DNA from: Tannerellaceae bacterium
GTDB lineage: Bacteria > Bacteroidota > Bacteroidia > Bacteroidales > Tannerellaceae
DNA length: 64,000 nt
NCBI GenBank assembly: GCA_031270665.1
Contig: JAISXD010000079.1
Location: 1-64,000, forward strand
Direction: 5' to 3'
Under the pieces are notes generated by a model. That model did no database searches, was not told the origin of the DNA, and was given only the letters and a program-made list of their open reading frames with translations. Within the stretch, counting starts at the first letter, position 1. The number at the start of each line of letters is the position of its first letter. Shown piece after piece: positions 1-6,725 of the stretch. Position numbers and translations under genes: made by a program.

Positions 1-1
1 A

Positions 2-70
2 TAACTTTACCGCTCGTCGGGACGGGTGCTCCCGCCCCTTGCCGCGGGGCGCTCCCCGAGCGATGAGTTA
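2..70. other. GC-rich nested inverted repeat at window start
   Basis: Nested complementary arms are visible: TAACT with AGTTA (2-6/66-70), CGCTCG with CGAGCG (11-16/57-62) and CGCCCC with GGGGCG (33-38/46-51). The block is far richer in GC than its surroundings. It could be a terminator for a gene left of the window, a structured RNA, or a mobile-element end. The rest of 71-283 shows no gene, only a 28-bp repeat listed separately. Confidence 0.4.
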
Positions 71-128
71 AAGATTTATTAAACAAATAAACGCTGACAC
101 AGTTTATCGGACACTACCGCTCAAACCG

Positions 129-156
129 CTGAATTATACCGCATTTCTAAAAAATC
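129..156. repeat. Direct repeat copy 1 (28 bp)
   Basis: The 28 bases starting CTGAATTATACCGCATTTCT recur exactly at 3727-3754. Similarity extends about 8 bases to the left (TCAAACCG versus TCAACCCC). The two copies bracket the cold-shock, helicase and chimeric genes. Confidence 0.8.
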
Positions 157-283
157 CAAAATCACTATATTTCCTTATAGAACTTTTCTTCTTTATGGTT
201 GGGTACGATTTTGTTTGATATTTGGATTTGATACATAAATATTCATTTGTTCTATATTATTTGTAGTTGATTATTAGTTACTT

Positions 284-631
284 TCAATTTGTAATACTGA
301 TATTAACGGCATTCATGCCTTTTTTGCCACGTTCCAATTCAAAAGTAACTTTATTTCCTTCTTCTATTAAAGTGGATACACTACTGACATGGAAGAAAAA
401 CTTATCCATATTAACAGCATTTTCGATAAAGCCATATCCTTTATCCGGGTTGAAATATTCCACCCGACCTTTGAGTAACGCCTCTTCTATATCTTCCTTT
501 TTAGGGGTAGAAACTGCGATATTATCAATATCAATCTCCCGTTTTTTGACCGGATCGGGCGGTGTACTGGTTATAACTCCATTTTCGTCTACATAAGCAA
601 TCATATCCTCAAAAGAATCCTTTGGAATCAT
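284..631 (-). CDS. Cold-shock domain protein (3' part, frame intact)
   Basis: The C-terminal half is a cold-shock OB-fold domain with RNP1 (KGYGFI) and RNP2 (FFFHVS) motifs, so it should bind single-stranded RNA or DNA as an RNA chaperone. The middle (DMIAYVDENGVITSTPPDP) is typical of the longer Bacteroidota cold-shock proteins of about 150 residues, which begin MAKS..F.K.E.EK followed by a Lys/Arg-rich tail. That N-terminal part exists upstream at 632-722 but in another frame, separated by an A8 run. The ATG at 631 may serve as an internal start giving 115 aa. It lies just downstream of a DEAD-box helicase, a usual cold-shock partner. The domain call is firm; the functional state of the gene is uncertain. 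Confidence 0.85.
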   Translation of the reverse strand: MIPKDSFEDMIAYVDENGVITSTPPDPVKKREIDIDNIAVSTPKKEDIEEALLKGRVEYFNPDKGYGFIENAVNMDKFFFHVSSVSTLIEEGNKVTFELERGKKGMNAVNISITN

Positions 632-722
632 TTTTTCATCCTCTTTCCTTTGTTGTTTTTCTTTTCTCCTTTGTTGTTTGTTTTTTTTCTATTTCTCTCT
701 TATTAAATGATGATTTAGCCAT
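632..722 (-). pseudogene. Out-of-frame N-terminal part of the cold-shock gene
   Basis: From ATG at 722 the minus strand reads MAKSSFNKREIEKK and then leaves the frame of the downstream domain. Reading back in frame from 631 gives QQRRKEKQQRKEDEK, the expected Lys/Arg/Gln-rich linker. The switch lies at an eight-A run (T8 on the plus strand, 681-688). One A fewer restores a single ORF of about 145 aa. This is a real mutation, a phase-variable or slippery site, or a sequencing error. Confidence 0.7.
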
Positions 723-798
723 ACTTATTCGTAAAATATCTTTAATTTATTATTAATGAATATTTTTGGTTTTAAATTAACCGTAAAATACCATAGGC

Positions 799-1038
799 TT
801 ACCTCCCTGGTTTACGTAATTCAATATATCTCTTCACACGGGCATCTATTTCTTCCTGAGGTAGATGTGCCGGAAGCTCAATGGTAGTTCTATCATCGAT
901 AGTGATATGGATGACAGTTCCGGTATTTTTCTTTGTATTTTTCAATACCAACTCAGCCTGTTGTGTAGCCGACATTATTTCCCGGCGGGTAATTTCGCCT
1001 TCCTTCTTATTTACAGAAGAATTTTGTTTTGCTGCCAT
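799..1038 (-). CDS. Small conserved hypothetical protein downstream of DEAD-box helicase
   Basis: A 79-aa charged protein whose start lies 6 bases after the helicase stop, so the two are very likely co-transcribed. The N-terminus is polar and probably disordered (AAKQNSSVNKKEGEITRRE). The middle contains a beta-strand-rich stretch (GTVIHITIDDRTTIEL) followed by a helix. There is no signal peptide or membrane segment. I do not recognise a family. The tight coupling to an RNA helicase and a nearby cold-shock gene suggests RNA metabolism, but that is inference only. Confidence 0.7.
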   Translation of the reverse strand: MAAKQNSSVNKKEGEITRREIMSATQQAELVLKNTKKNTGTVIHITIDDRTTIELPAHLPQEEIDARVKRYIELRKPGR

Positions 1039-1044
1039 AATTAT

Positions 1045-2160
1045 TTAGTTTGCGACAAGGAGTTTTCTTCCCGTCAGTTTTTGTATGTCTTTCAGCATTA
1101 CTTTTTCATCGTTTGCACAAAATGTCAAAGCAACACCTGTATTTCCGGCTCTTCCTGTACGTCCGATACGATGTACATAAGTCTCGGCTACATCCGGCAG
1201 ATCATAGTTTATTACCAGTTCCAGATTGTTAATATCAATTCCCCGGGCAGCAATATCTGTTGCAATAAGGGTTTGAATCTTATGCGATTTGAAATCCGAC
1301 AAAGCGCGTTGCCTGGCATTCTGGGATTTGTTTCCATGAATGGCTGCACTGCCTATTCCCGATTTACTGAGTATCCGTGCTATCTTATCAGCCCCATGTT
1401 TCGTTCGAGAAAATATCAGGGCAGATTTCTTTTTATCCTTTTTTAATAAGTTTATAAGTAAGTCCTTTTTCTCCTGCTTTTCGACAAAATAGATATATTG
1501 GTCTATTGTGTCTACTATCGACGATACGGGAGTCACTTCTACCTTCACAGGATTATGCAGGATAGAACGGGACAAAACTGCTATGGATGAAGGCATAGTC
1601 GCTGAAAAGAAAAGGGTTTGCTTTTCCTTTGGCAGTTTTGGTAACAGACGCTTAATGTCATGGATAAATCCCATATCCAACATACGGTCGGCTTCATCCA
1701 GTACAAAATGACAGATAGTATCTAAACTGATAATTCTCTGATTCATTAAGTCCAGCAAACGTCCAGGAGTGGCTACTAATATATCTATGCCTGTTTTTAG
1801 CTGATTTACCTGAGAGTTTTGCTTAACTCCCCCATAGATAACACAATGACGCAGACCTGTATATTTAGTATAGTCTGTAAGGCATTCATTGATTTGAATT
1901 GCTAATTCGCGGGTTGGAGTCAGAATTAATGCTCTTATTTCTCTTTTTTTACCGTGAGTTTTATTCAAGTACAATTGCTGGATGATGGGCAGTGAAAAAG
2001 CTGCCGTTTTTCCCGTTCCCGTTTGTGCCAATCCCAGAATATCCCGATTGACAAGGGCAGGAGTGATAGCCTGTTGTTGTATCGGTGTGGGCATTGTATA
2101 TCCTTTTTCGTTCAGAGCCCTTAATATCGGCTCAATAATAATTAATTCTTTAAATGTCAT
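1045..2160 (-). CDS. rhlE: DEAD-box ATP-dependent RNA helicase (RhlE-type)
   Basis: All core superfamily-2 helicase motifs are present in order: Q motif region (PTPIQQQAI, residues ~24-32), motif I AQTGTGKT, Ia PTRELA, Ib TPGRL, II DEAD, III SAT, then in the second RecA lobe motif V (ARGID) and VI (HRIGRTGRAG). It unwinds short RNA duplexes using ATP and helps RNA folding, decay or ribosome assembly, often at low temperature. At 371 aa it is the compact core with almost no C-terminal tail. The small ORF at 799-1038 follows in the same operon, and the frameshifted cold-shock gene lies beyond it. Confidence 0.95.
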   Translation of the reverse strand: MTFKELIIIEPILRALNEKGYTMPTPIQQQAITPALVNRDILGLAQTGTGKTAAFSLPIIQQLYLNKTHGKKREIRALILTPTRELAIQINECLTDYTKYTGLRHCVIYGGVKQNSQVNQLKTGIDILVATPGRLLDLMNQRIISLDTICHFVLDEADRMLDMGFIHDIKRLLPKLPKEKQTLFFSATMPSSIAVLSRSILHNPVKVEVTPVSSIVDTIDQYIYFVEKQEKKDLLINLLKKDKKKSALIFSRTKHGADKIARILSKSGIGSAAIHGNKSQNARQRALSDFKSHKIQTLIATDIAARGIDINNLELVINYDLPDVAETYVHRIGRTGRAGNTGVALTFCANDEKVMLKDIQKLTGRKLLVAN

Positions 2161-2269
2161 ATTTTAATATTAAACTGTTAAATATTAAGATTACAGTATT
2201 TTATGAGGGTTTTACCATTTCAATATCAATGAAACAGCATTAATTGAAAGAAGTACCAATTGTTTTATG

Positions 2270-3013
2270 TCAATTGATAGCCTGAGTTATTATCCGTTCT
2301 GTCTTTTCAAAAAGCTCAGAGAAAGGCATATTCTTTACAGAGATGGGAGCATGGATTATAAAATCGAGTTTATTTCCTATACCCAGAGGGAAAGAACCCC
2401 ATTTCGTCATTTTCCACGAGTTATTGATTGTAACGGGAACTACATAAGCAGATGGAGCATATTTGCAGAGAATCTTCAATCCATTTTCGGCAAATGGCCG
2501 TGGTTTTTCGGTTTTACTTCTTTTCCCTTCAGGAAATATTACTGTTGTACGTTTGTTAGCTTCTATATATTGAGCCATCTTTTTTATGGCAGATAAAGAT
2601 TGCTTCGGATCTTTTCTGTTGATAAGTACCGATCCGCCATGATTCAGATTGTATGAGGATGGCAAGTCGAAGGGAAGTCCTGCTCCGACAAAGATAACAT
2701 CTACTTTTTCGGCAATTGATATTTTTACCATATCGGCATAGTTGGTCAAGGCAACCATGATATTTACACCGATTATACCTTTAGTCTTTTCTTTAGTTTT
2801 TTGTATTTCTTCCTTCAACCCGGAAATACACTTACTCAGATAATCTCCCGGAGATTTATGGTAAATCAGGCCTAATCCGGCACATGATATAACACCTATG
2901 CCTCTCTTATTAGCCACAGCCGAAGCTAACCCCGACAGGGCAACACCTACGCCCATTCCTCCTTGAATAACAGGAAGCTTTACTTCCATATTTCCTATAA
3001 AAAATGATTTCAT
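2270..3013 (-). CDS. Chimeric ORF: nitronate monooxygenase N-terminus fused to PlsC acyltransferase C-terminus
   Basis: Residues 1 to about 118 match the start of a nitronate monooxygenase/2-nitropropane dioxygenase TIM barrel (PVIQGGMGVGVALSGLA, GVNIMVAL, VDVIFVGAGLPFDLP). From about residue 119 the sequence turns into the back half of a 1-acyl-glycerol-3-phosphate acyltransferase: SYNLNHGGSVLINRKDPKQ (motif II area), FPEGKRSK (motif III) and VVPVTI (motif IV). The acyltransferase catalytic HX4D motif is absent, as is roughly the last two thirds of the monooxygenase barrel, so neither activity is expected. The frame is open through the junction near 2650-2665. At 247 aa it is close to PlsC length. 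It is a true gene fusion by deletion/recombination or an assembly chimera. Confidence 0.8.
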   Translation of the reverse strand: MKSFFIGNMEVKLPVIQGGMGVGVALSGLASAVANKRGIGVISCAGLGLIYHKSPGDYLSKCISGLKEEIQKTKEKTKGIIGVNIMVALTNYADMVKISIAEKVDVIFVGAGLPFDLPSSYNLNHGGSVLINRKDPKQSLSAIKKMAQYIEANKRTTVIFPEGKRSKTEKPRPFAENGLKILCKYAPSAYVVPVTINNSWKMTKWGSFPLGIGNKLDFIIHAPISVKNMPFSELFEKTERIITQAIN

Positions 3014-3109
3014 CCTATATGCAGAAATGTGTCACGATATTGTGTTACACACCTTCGCGACTTGTTAATAAATACTACAAACAAGTAAGTTGATTTCGAT
3101 TTCGTTTTT

Positions 3110-3172
3110 TACGATGGGAAGTTCCGCAAAACAGTGGCGGAGCAAATCATTAAGAAGAAAGATGAAATATAA
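3110..3172 (+). pseudogene. Possible transposase scrap (ISAs1-like)
   Basis: A short reading KFRKTVAEQIIKKKDEI followed by a stop resembles the segment of ISAs1-family transposases with a TVAEQII-type helix. Only about 20 residues can be read and no terminal repeats were found. Very weak evidence. Confidence 0.2.
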
Positions 3173-3207
3173 ACTCGTTTGTTCAGAATACAAATGTACG
3201 AAAATAA

Positions 3208-3393
3208 ATCGAACTTTTGGTTTATTATCTTGGTGCTTATGAAATACTATATAAAAAAGAGGAATATGTTGTAACAGTTTTAGAAGTTTTCTATGAAAAA
3301 AATGGTTTCAGAGGGAGTCATATGATTGACTCGTATGAAATGATAGAATCTGATTGTGCAAATAACTTCGGACTGTACTGTTTTAGAATATGA
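3208..3393 (+). pseudogene. Start-less coding scrap, unknown
   Basis: An open frame of about 61 codons without a good start reads as plausible protein (VYYLGAYEILYKKEEYVV, HMIDSYEMIESDCANNFG) and then stops. It lies in a 1.3-kb stretch (3014-4355) with no intact recognised gene. Probably a remnant of a lost gene; family unknown. Confidence 0.3.
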
Positions 3394-3427
3394 TTATGAA
3401 ACTCATAGAGAGGAGCAAACATAGAAG

Positions 3428-3574
3428 ATGAATTGCACGGAGATTTACAAATCAGACTTATCTGGCCGATGGGAAATTATGCATGCCCATTGGTCTTTTG
3501 TTCTACCTGATAAAAAACGGGTAGGACAATTATGGATGAAAATAAAGAAAAGAGATTATAGGAAACGGATATAA
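3428..3574 (+). CDS. Small ORF (48 aa), unknown
   Basis: ATG at 3428 opens a 48-aa reading frame (MNCTEIYKSDLSGRWEIMHA ... KKRDYRKRI) below the size cut of the ORF track. It has protein-like composition with aromatic residues and a basic tail. It may be the end of a decayed gene related to the scrap before it rather than a functional small protein. No family recognised. Confidence 0.25.
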   Translation: MNCTEIYKSDLSGRWEIMHAHWSFVLPDKKRVGQLWMKIKKRDYRKRI

Positions 3575-3726
3575 TAATAATGGTGTTTTATCTTTGAAAA
3601 CAAAGATGTTTTCATAACTTTGTACTTGGAGAAGAGTTATTTGAAGTGGTGAAAAATGAAGCGAGGTAAAGCGACTAAGTAGTTTCTAAATCATTACCTA
3701 TCGCTAAATATTGATGGTTCAACCCC

Positions 3727-3754
3727 CTGAATTATACCGCATTTCTAAAAAATC
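3727..3754. repeat. Direct repeat copy 2 (28 bp)
   Basis: Exact second copy of the 28 bases at 129-156. It is followed immediately by CACTACCTTTG, a TAnnTTTG-type -7 box, so this copy may sit inside a promoter. Confidence 0.8.
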
Positions 3755-3998
3755 ACTACCTTTGTAATTCTAAAATTATACAGACCGCAAGCAATAAGCA
3801 TGACTAAATCATCAAAACCAAACTTGCGGCATATGAAACGCTTTTTGACAATACGACATTTTTTGACGCCTCCGTCCGATATTTTCCATTGTCTTAATCA
3901 AAATAAATCACAACTGATTGAATTTATCTATTGCATTTGCTCTAATATTAGCTGCTTTATTTATGATTACTTACTGTTTTGTTTACCTTGTTTTTCAC
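3755..3998. other. Intergenic stretch with orphan promoter-like box
   Basis: TACCTTTG at about 3757-3764 matches the Bacteroidota -7 consensus, but no convincing gene follows. The 85-aa ORF at 3800-4057 has Cys/Phe-rich composition unlike a real protein and runs into the hairpin repeats. Either a short RNA or a dead promoter. Confidence 0.3.
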
Positions 3999-4083
3999 CG
4001 TTCACCTTTGTGACCGGGTACTGTCACGGGCGTGAACGGATCCAGTCACCCTTGTGACCGGGTACTGCCACGAGGGTGAACGG
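3999..4083. repeat. Two tandem hairpin repeats (period 44 bp)
   Basis: Two units share the core TTGTGACCGGGTACTG and each folds on itself: CGTTCAC...GTGAACG with inner GTGAC/GTCAC in unit 1 (3999-4038), and GTCACCC...GGGTGAAC in unit 2 (4044-4083). They resemble REP/BIME-type palindromic repeats. They are not followed by a T tract, so they are not plain terminators. Confidence 0.7.
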
Positions 4084-4268
4084 TGGAAATGGATGGGGCA
4101 ACTATACGAAATGATCGTATACAAAAACACAGAAATATAGCTTGTTTTCATTAATGGTTTTTCTTTTCGGAAAATTTGTAAGCCCTTGTCCGAATCTTAC
4201 TTTCTCGCGCCGGATGCCCGTATATCGTTACAAAAACCGTTGTAATATATGTATTTTTTGATGATCTA

Positions 4269-4298
4269 TTGAAATGCTAAAATATTAATGTAAATTTG
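4269..4298 (+). promoter_or_regulatory. Bacteroidota-type promoter of the XRE/acyl-CoA synthetase operon
   Basis: TTG at 4269-4271 and TAAATTTG at 4291-4298 with a 19-base spacer match the -33/-7 pattern TTG...TAnnTTTG. The ATG follows about 58 bases later. Confidence 0.6.
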
Positions 4299-4355
4299 CG
4301 CCGTTTAATTACAAATCGTAAAAGAAAAGCAGATTCTACTAAATAAATCAAACAT

Positions 4356-4937
4356 ATGGGAAATAATAAAGTGATTGGCGCTAAGATAAAAAGTATCCGA
4401 GAATCGAAACAACTGTCTCTTACCGATATGGCCGAACGTTCCGGCTTAGGGATAGAACAGGTGGAGCGTATTGAGAACAATGTAGATTTTCCTTCCTTAG
4501 CGCCTCTGATAAAAATAGCCCGCGTACTGGGTGTACGTTTAGGAACATTTTTGGACGACCAGTCTGAGTTAGGCCCGGTTATCTGTAGAAAAAAAGACAG
4601 TAATGAAGACAATAGCATCAGCTTTTCCAACAATGCAACCGTCTCTCATAAACATATGGAATACCATTCCTTATCGCAAGATAAGTCCGGCAGGCATATG
4701 GAGCCTTTCCTTATCGATATAGCCCCTTCCGAAAATGCGGATTTCACCCTGTCTACGCATGAGGGGGAAGAATTTATCTACGTATTGGAAGGTATTGTGG
4801 AAATTAATTATGGTAAAAACACCTACCTGCTGGATGAAGGAGATAGTATTTATTACGATTCGATCGTGGCCCACCATGTTCATGCCGCCAATGGCAGCGC
4901 CGCGAAAATACTGGGCGTTGTGTATACGCCTTATTAA
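4356..4937 (+). CDS. XRE-family transcriptional regulator with cupin sensor domain
   Basis: Residues ~8-62 form a lambda-repressor-type helix-turn-helix (IKSIRESKQLSLTDMAERSG ... VERIENN). Residues ~115-190 form a small cupin barrel (HEGEEFIYVLEGIVEI, DEGDSIYYDSIVAHHVHAA) that may bind a metal or small ligand. Regulators of this architecture usually control the adjacent metabolic gene. The next gene, an acyl-CoA synthetase, begins 15 bases downstream, so the protein probably senses an acyl substrate or product and autoregulates the operon. At 193 aa its length is usual for the family. Confidence 0.92.
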   Translation: MGNNKVIGAKIKSIRESKQLSLTDMAERSGLGIEQVERIENNVDFPSLAPLIKIARVLGVRLGTFLDDQSELGPVICRKKDSNEDNSISFSNNATVSHKHMEYHSLSQDKSGRHMEPFLIDIAPSENADFTLSTHEGEEFIYVLEGIVEINYGKNTYLLDEGDSIYYDSIVAHHVHAANGSAAKILGVVYTPY

Positions 4938-4952
4938 AAACCAGGGAATCTT

Positions 4953-6605
4953 ATGGAATTACAAGAAAGAACCCTCGGACAATGGGTAGAATACTGGGCA
5001 GAGAAAACGCCTGATAAAGAATATATCGTTTATTCCGACCGTGATTTACGTTTCACCTGGGCGGTATTTAACGAACGGGTAGACAGGATGGCAAAAGGCC
5101 TGCTTTCCATCGGCGTAAAAAAGGGCACACATGTGGGAATCTGGGCAACGAATGTGCCCGACTGGCTTACGTTCTTATTTGCAGGCGCAAAAATCGGTGC
5201 CGTATTAGTGACCGTAAATACAAATTATAAGCAAAGCGAACTGGAATATCTGGTAGAAGATTCCGATTTACACACGCTTTGCATCACAGAAGGAGTGTTT
5301 GACGGCAGCTACATCGATATGGTGTACACGATGCTTCCCGAACTAAAGGATAGCCAGCGCGGATATATGCGAAGCAAACGTTTCCCGGAAATGAAGAATG
5401 TTGTTTTTATCGGACAGGAAAAATACCGGGGCATGTATAACACCCCGGAGTTATTGTTGCTGGGCGAGAACATCGACGACCGTACTTTATGCGAAGCAAA
5501 AAAACAGGTAACATGCCATGATGTGGTAAATATGCAATATACGTCCGGGACAACAGGCTTTCCGAAGGGCGTGATGCTTACGCATTATAATATAGCCAAC
5601 AATGGATTTTTTACCGGAGAGAATATGCAATTTACGACCGAAGACAAACTCTGCTGTTGCGTCCCCCTCTTCCATTGCTTCGGTATTACGCTTGCTTCCA
5701 TGAATGTGCTGACGCATGGTTGCACACAAGTAATGGTTGAACGGTTCGACCCGTTAGTTGTACTGGCCTCTGTACACAAGGAAAGATGTACCGCCTTATA
5801 TGGCGTGCCGACGATGTTTATTGCCGAGCTAAACCACCCGATGTTTAGCCTGTTCGACCTGTCTTCGCTCCGTACGGGTATTATGGCCGGTTCTTTATGT
5901 CCACCTGAAGTGATGCGGGCTGTTGTGGAAAAAATGCACATCCCCTATATCACCAGCGTGTATGGCCTTACGGAAAGTTCTCCCGGAATGACACAGAGCC
6001 GGGTAGGGCAATCGTTTGAAGAACGAACCACAACGGTGGGCCAAGAATTTCCGTTTACCGAAGTAAACGTATTTAATCCGGAAACGGGAGAAGAGCGCCT
6101 TGCAGGCGAACAAGGTGAAATTTGTTGCCGGGGTTATCTGTTGATGAAAGGTTACTATAAAAAACCGGAGGCTACCGCCCAGGCGATTGATAAAGACGGA
6201 TGGCTGCATAGCGGAGATTTAGGCGTTAAAGACGAAAATGGGAATTATCGCATCACCGGCCGCATAAAAGATATGATTATTCGTGGAGGAGAAAATATTT
6301 ACCCCAAAGAAATAGAAGATTTCCTTTATAAAATGGATGGTATAAAGGATATACAGGTAGTAGGCGTCAACTCGCCCAAATACGGGGAAGAAGTGGGCGC
6401 TTTCATTATTCGTCAGGAGAATACGCCCATAACGGAAGAGGATGTGAAAGAGTATTGCCGCGGACAGATAGCGCGCCATAAGATTCCCAAATACATTTTC
6501 TTTGTGGATGATTTCCCCCTGACCGGCAGTGGTAAAATTCAAAAATTCAAACTAAGGGAACTGTGCCTGGAACTGTTAGCCGGAAAAGGAATTAAACCTG
6601 TATAA
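4953..6605 (+). CDS. AMP-binding acyl-CoA synthetase (fatty acid-CoA ligase type)
   Basis: A member of the ANL adenylating superfamily. The P-loop-like motif [16 protein letters not shown] is at ~195, YGLTESSP at ~340, the Asp of SGDLG at ~425, the hinge [16 protein letters not shown] at ~440, and the C-terminal lysine in [12 protein letters not shown]. It activates a carboxylic acid, most likely a medium- or long-chain fatty acid, to acyl-AMP and then acyl-CoA. It is cytoplasmic with no signal peptide. Its position directly after the XRE-cupin regulator, with a short gap, indicates one operon. The exact substrate cannot be read from sequence. Confidence 0.92.
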   Translation: MELQERTLGQWVEYWAEKTPDKEYIVYSDRDLRFTWAVFNERVDRMAKGLLSIGVKKGTHVGIWATNVPDWLTFLFAGAKIGAVLVTVNTNYKQSELEYLVEDSDLHTLCITEGVFDGSYIDMVYTMLPELKDSQRGYMRSKRFPEMKNVVFIGQEKYRGMYNTPELLLLGENIDDRTLCEAKKQVTCHDVVNMQYTSGTTGFPKGVMLTHYNIANNGFFTGENMQFTTEDKLCCCVPLFHCFGITLASMNVLTHGCTQVMVERFDPLVVLASVHKERCTALYGVPTMFIAELNHPMFSLFDLSSLRTGIMAGSLCPPEVMRAVVEKMHIPYITSVYGLTESSPGMTQSRVGQSFEERTTTVGQEFPFTEVNVFNPETGEERLAGEQGEICCRGYLLMKGYYKKPEATAQAIDKDGWLHSGDLGVKDENGNYRITGRIKDMIIRGGENIYPKEIEDFLYKMDGIKDIQVVGVNSPKYGEEVGAFIIRQENTPITEEDVKEYCRGQIARHKIPKYIFFVDDFPLTGSGKIQKFKLRELCLELLAGKGIKPV

Positions 6606-6725
6606 TACTTTATACAATTTATGGACAGGTAACCCGTTTGTTTTAACAGGTAAATGTGTACCTTTGCCGCAGAATATCCCATAAAGGATGTTGTGCAACC
6701 AATAATAATTACTTTATACAAGCGT

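Noticed and set aside
865-1446. 193-aa plus-strand ORF
   Set aside because: Lies opposite the DEAD-box helicase and small downstream gene; its composition is Cys/Ser/Phe rich with no domain. A shadow ORF.
3800-4057. 85-aa plus-strand ORF after the 28-bp repeat
   Set aside because: Low-complexity Cys/Phe content, no family, and it runs through the palindromic repeats; not called as a gene.
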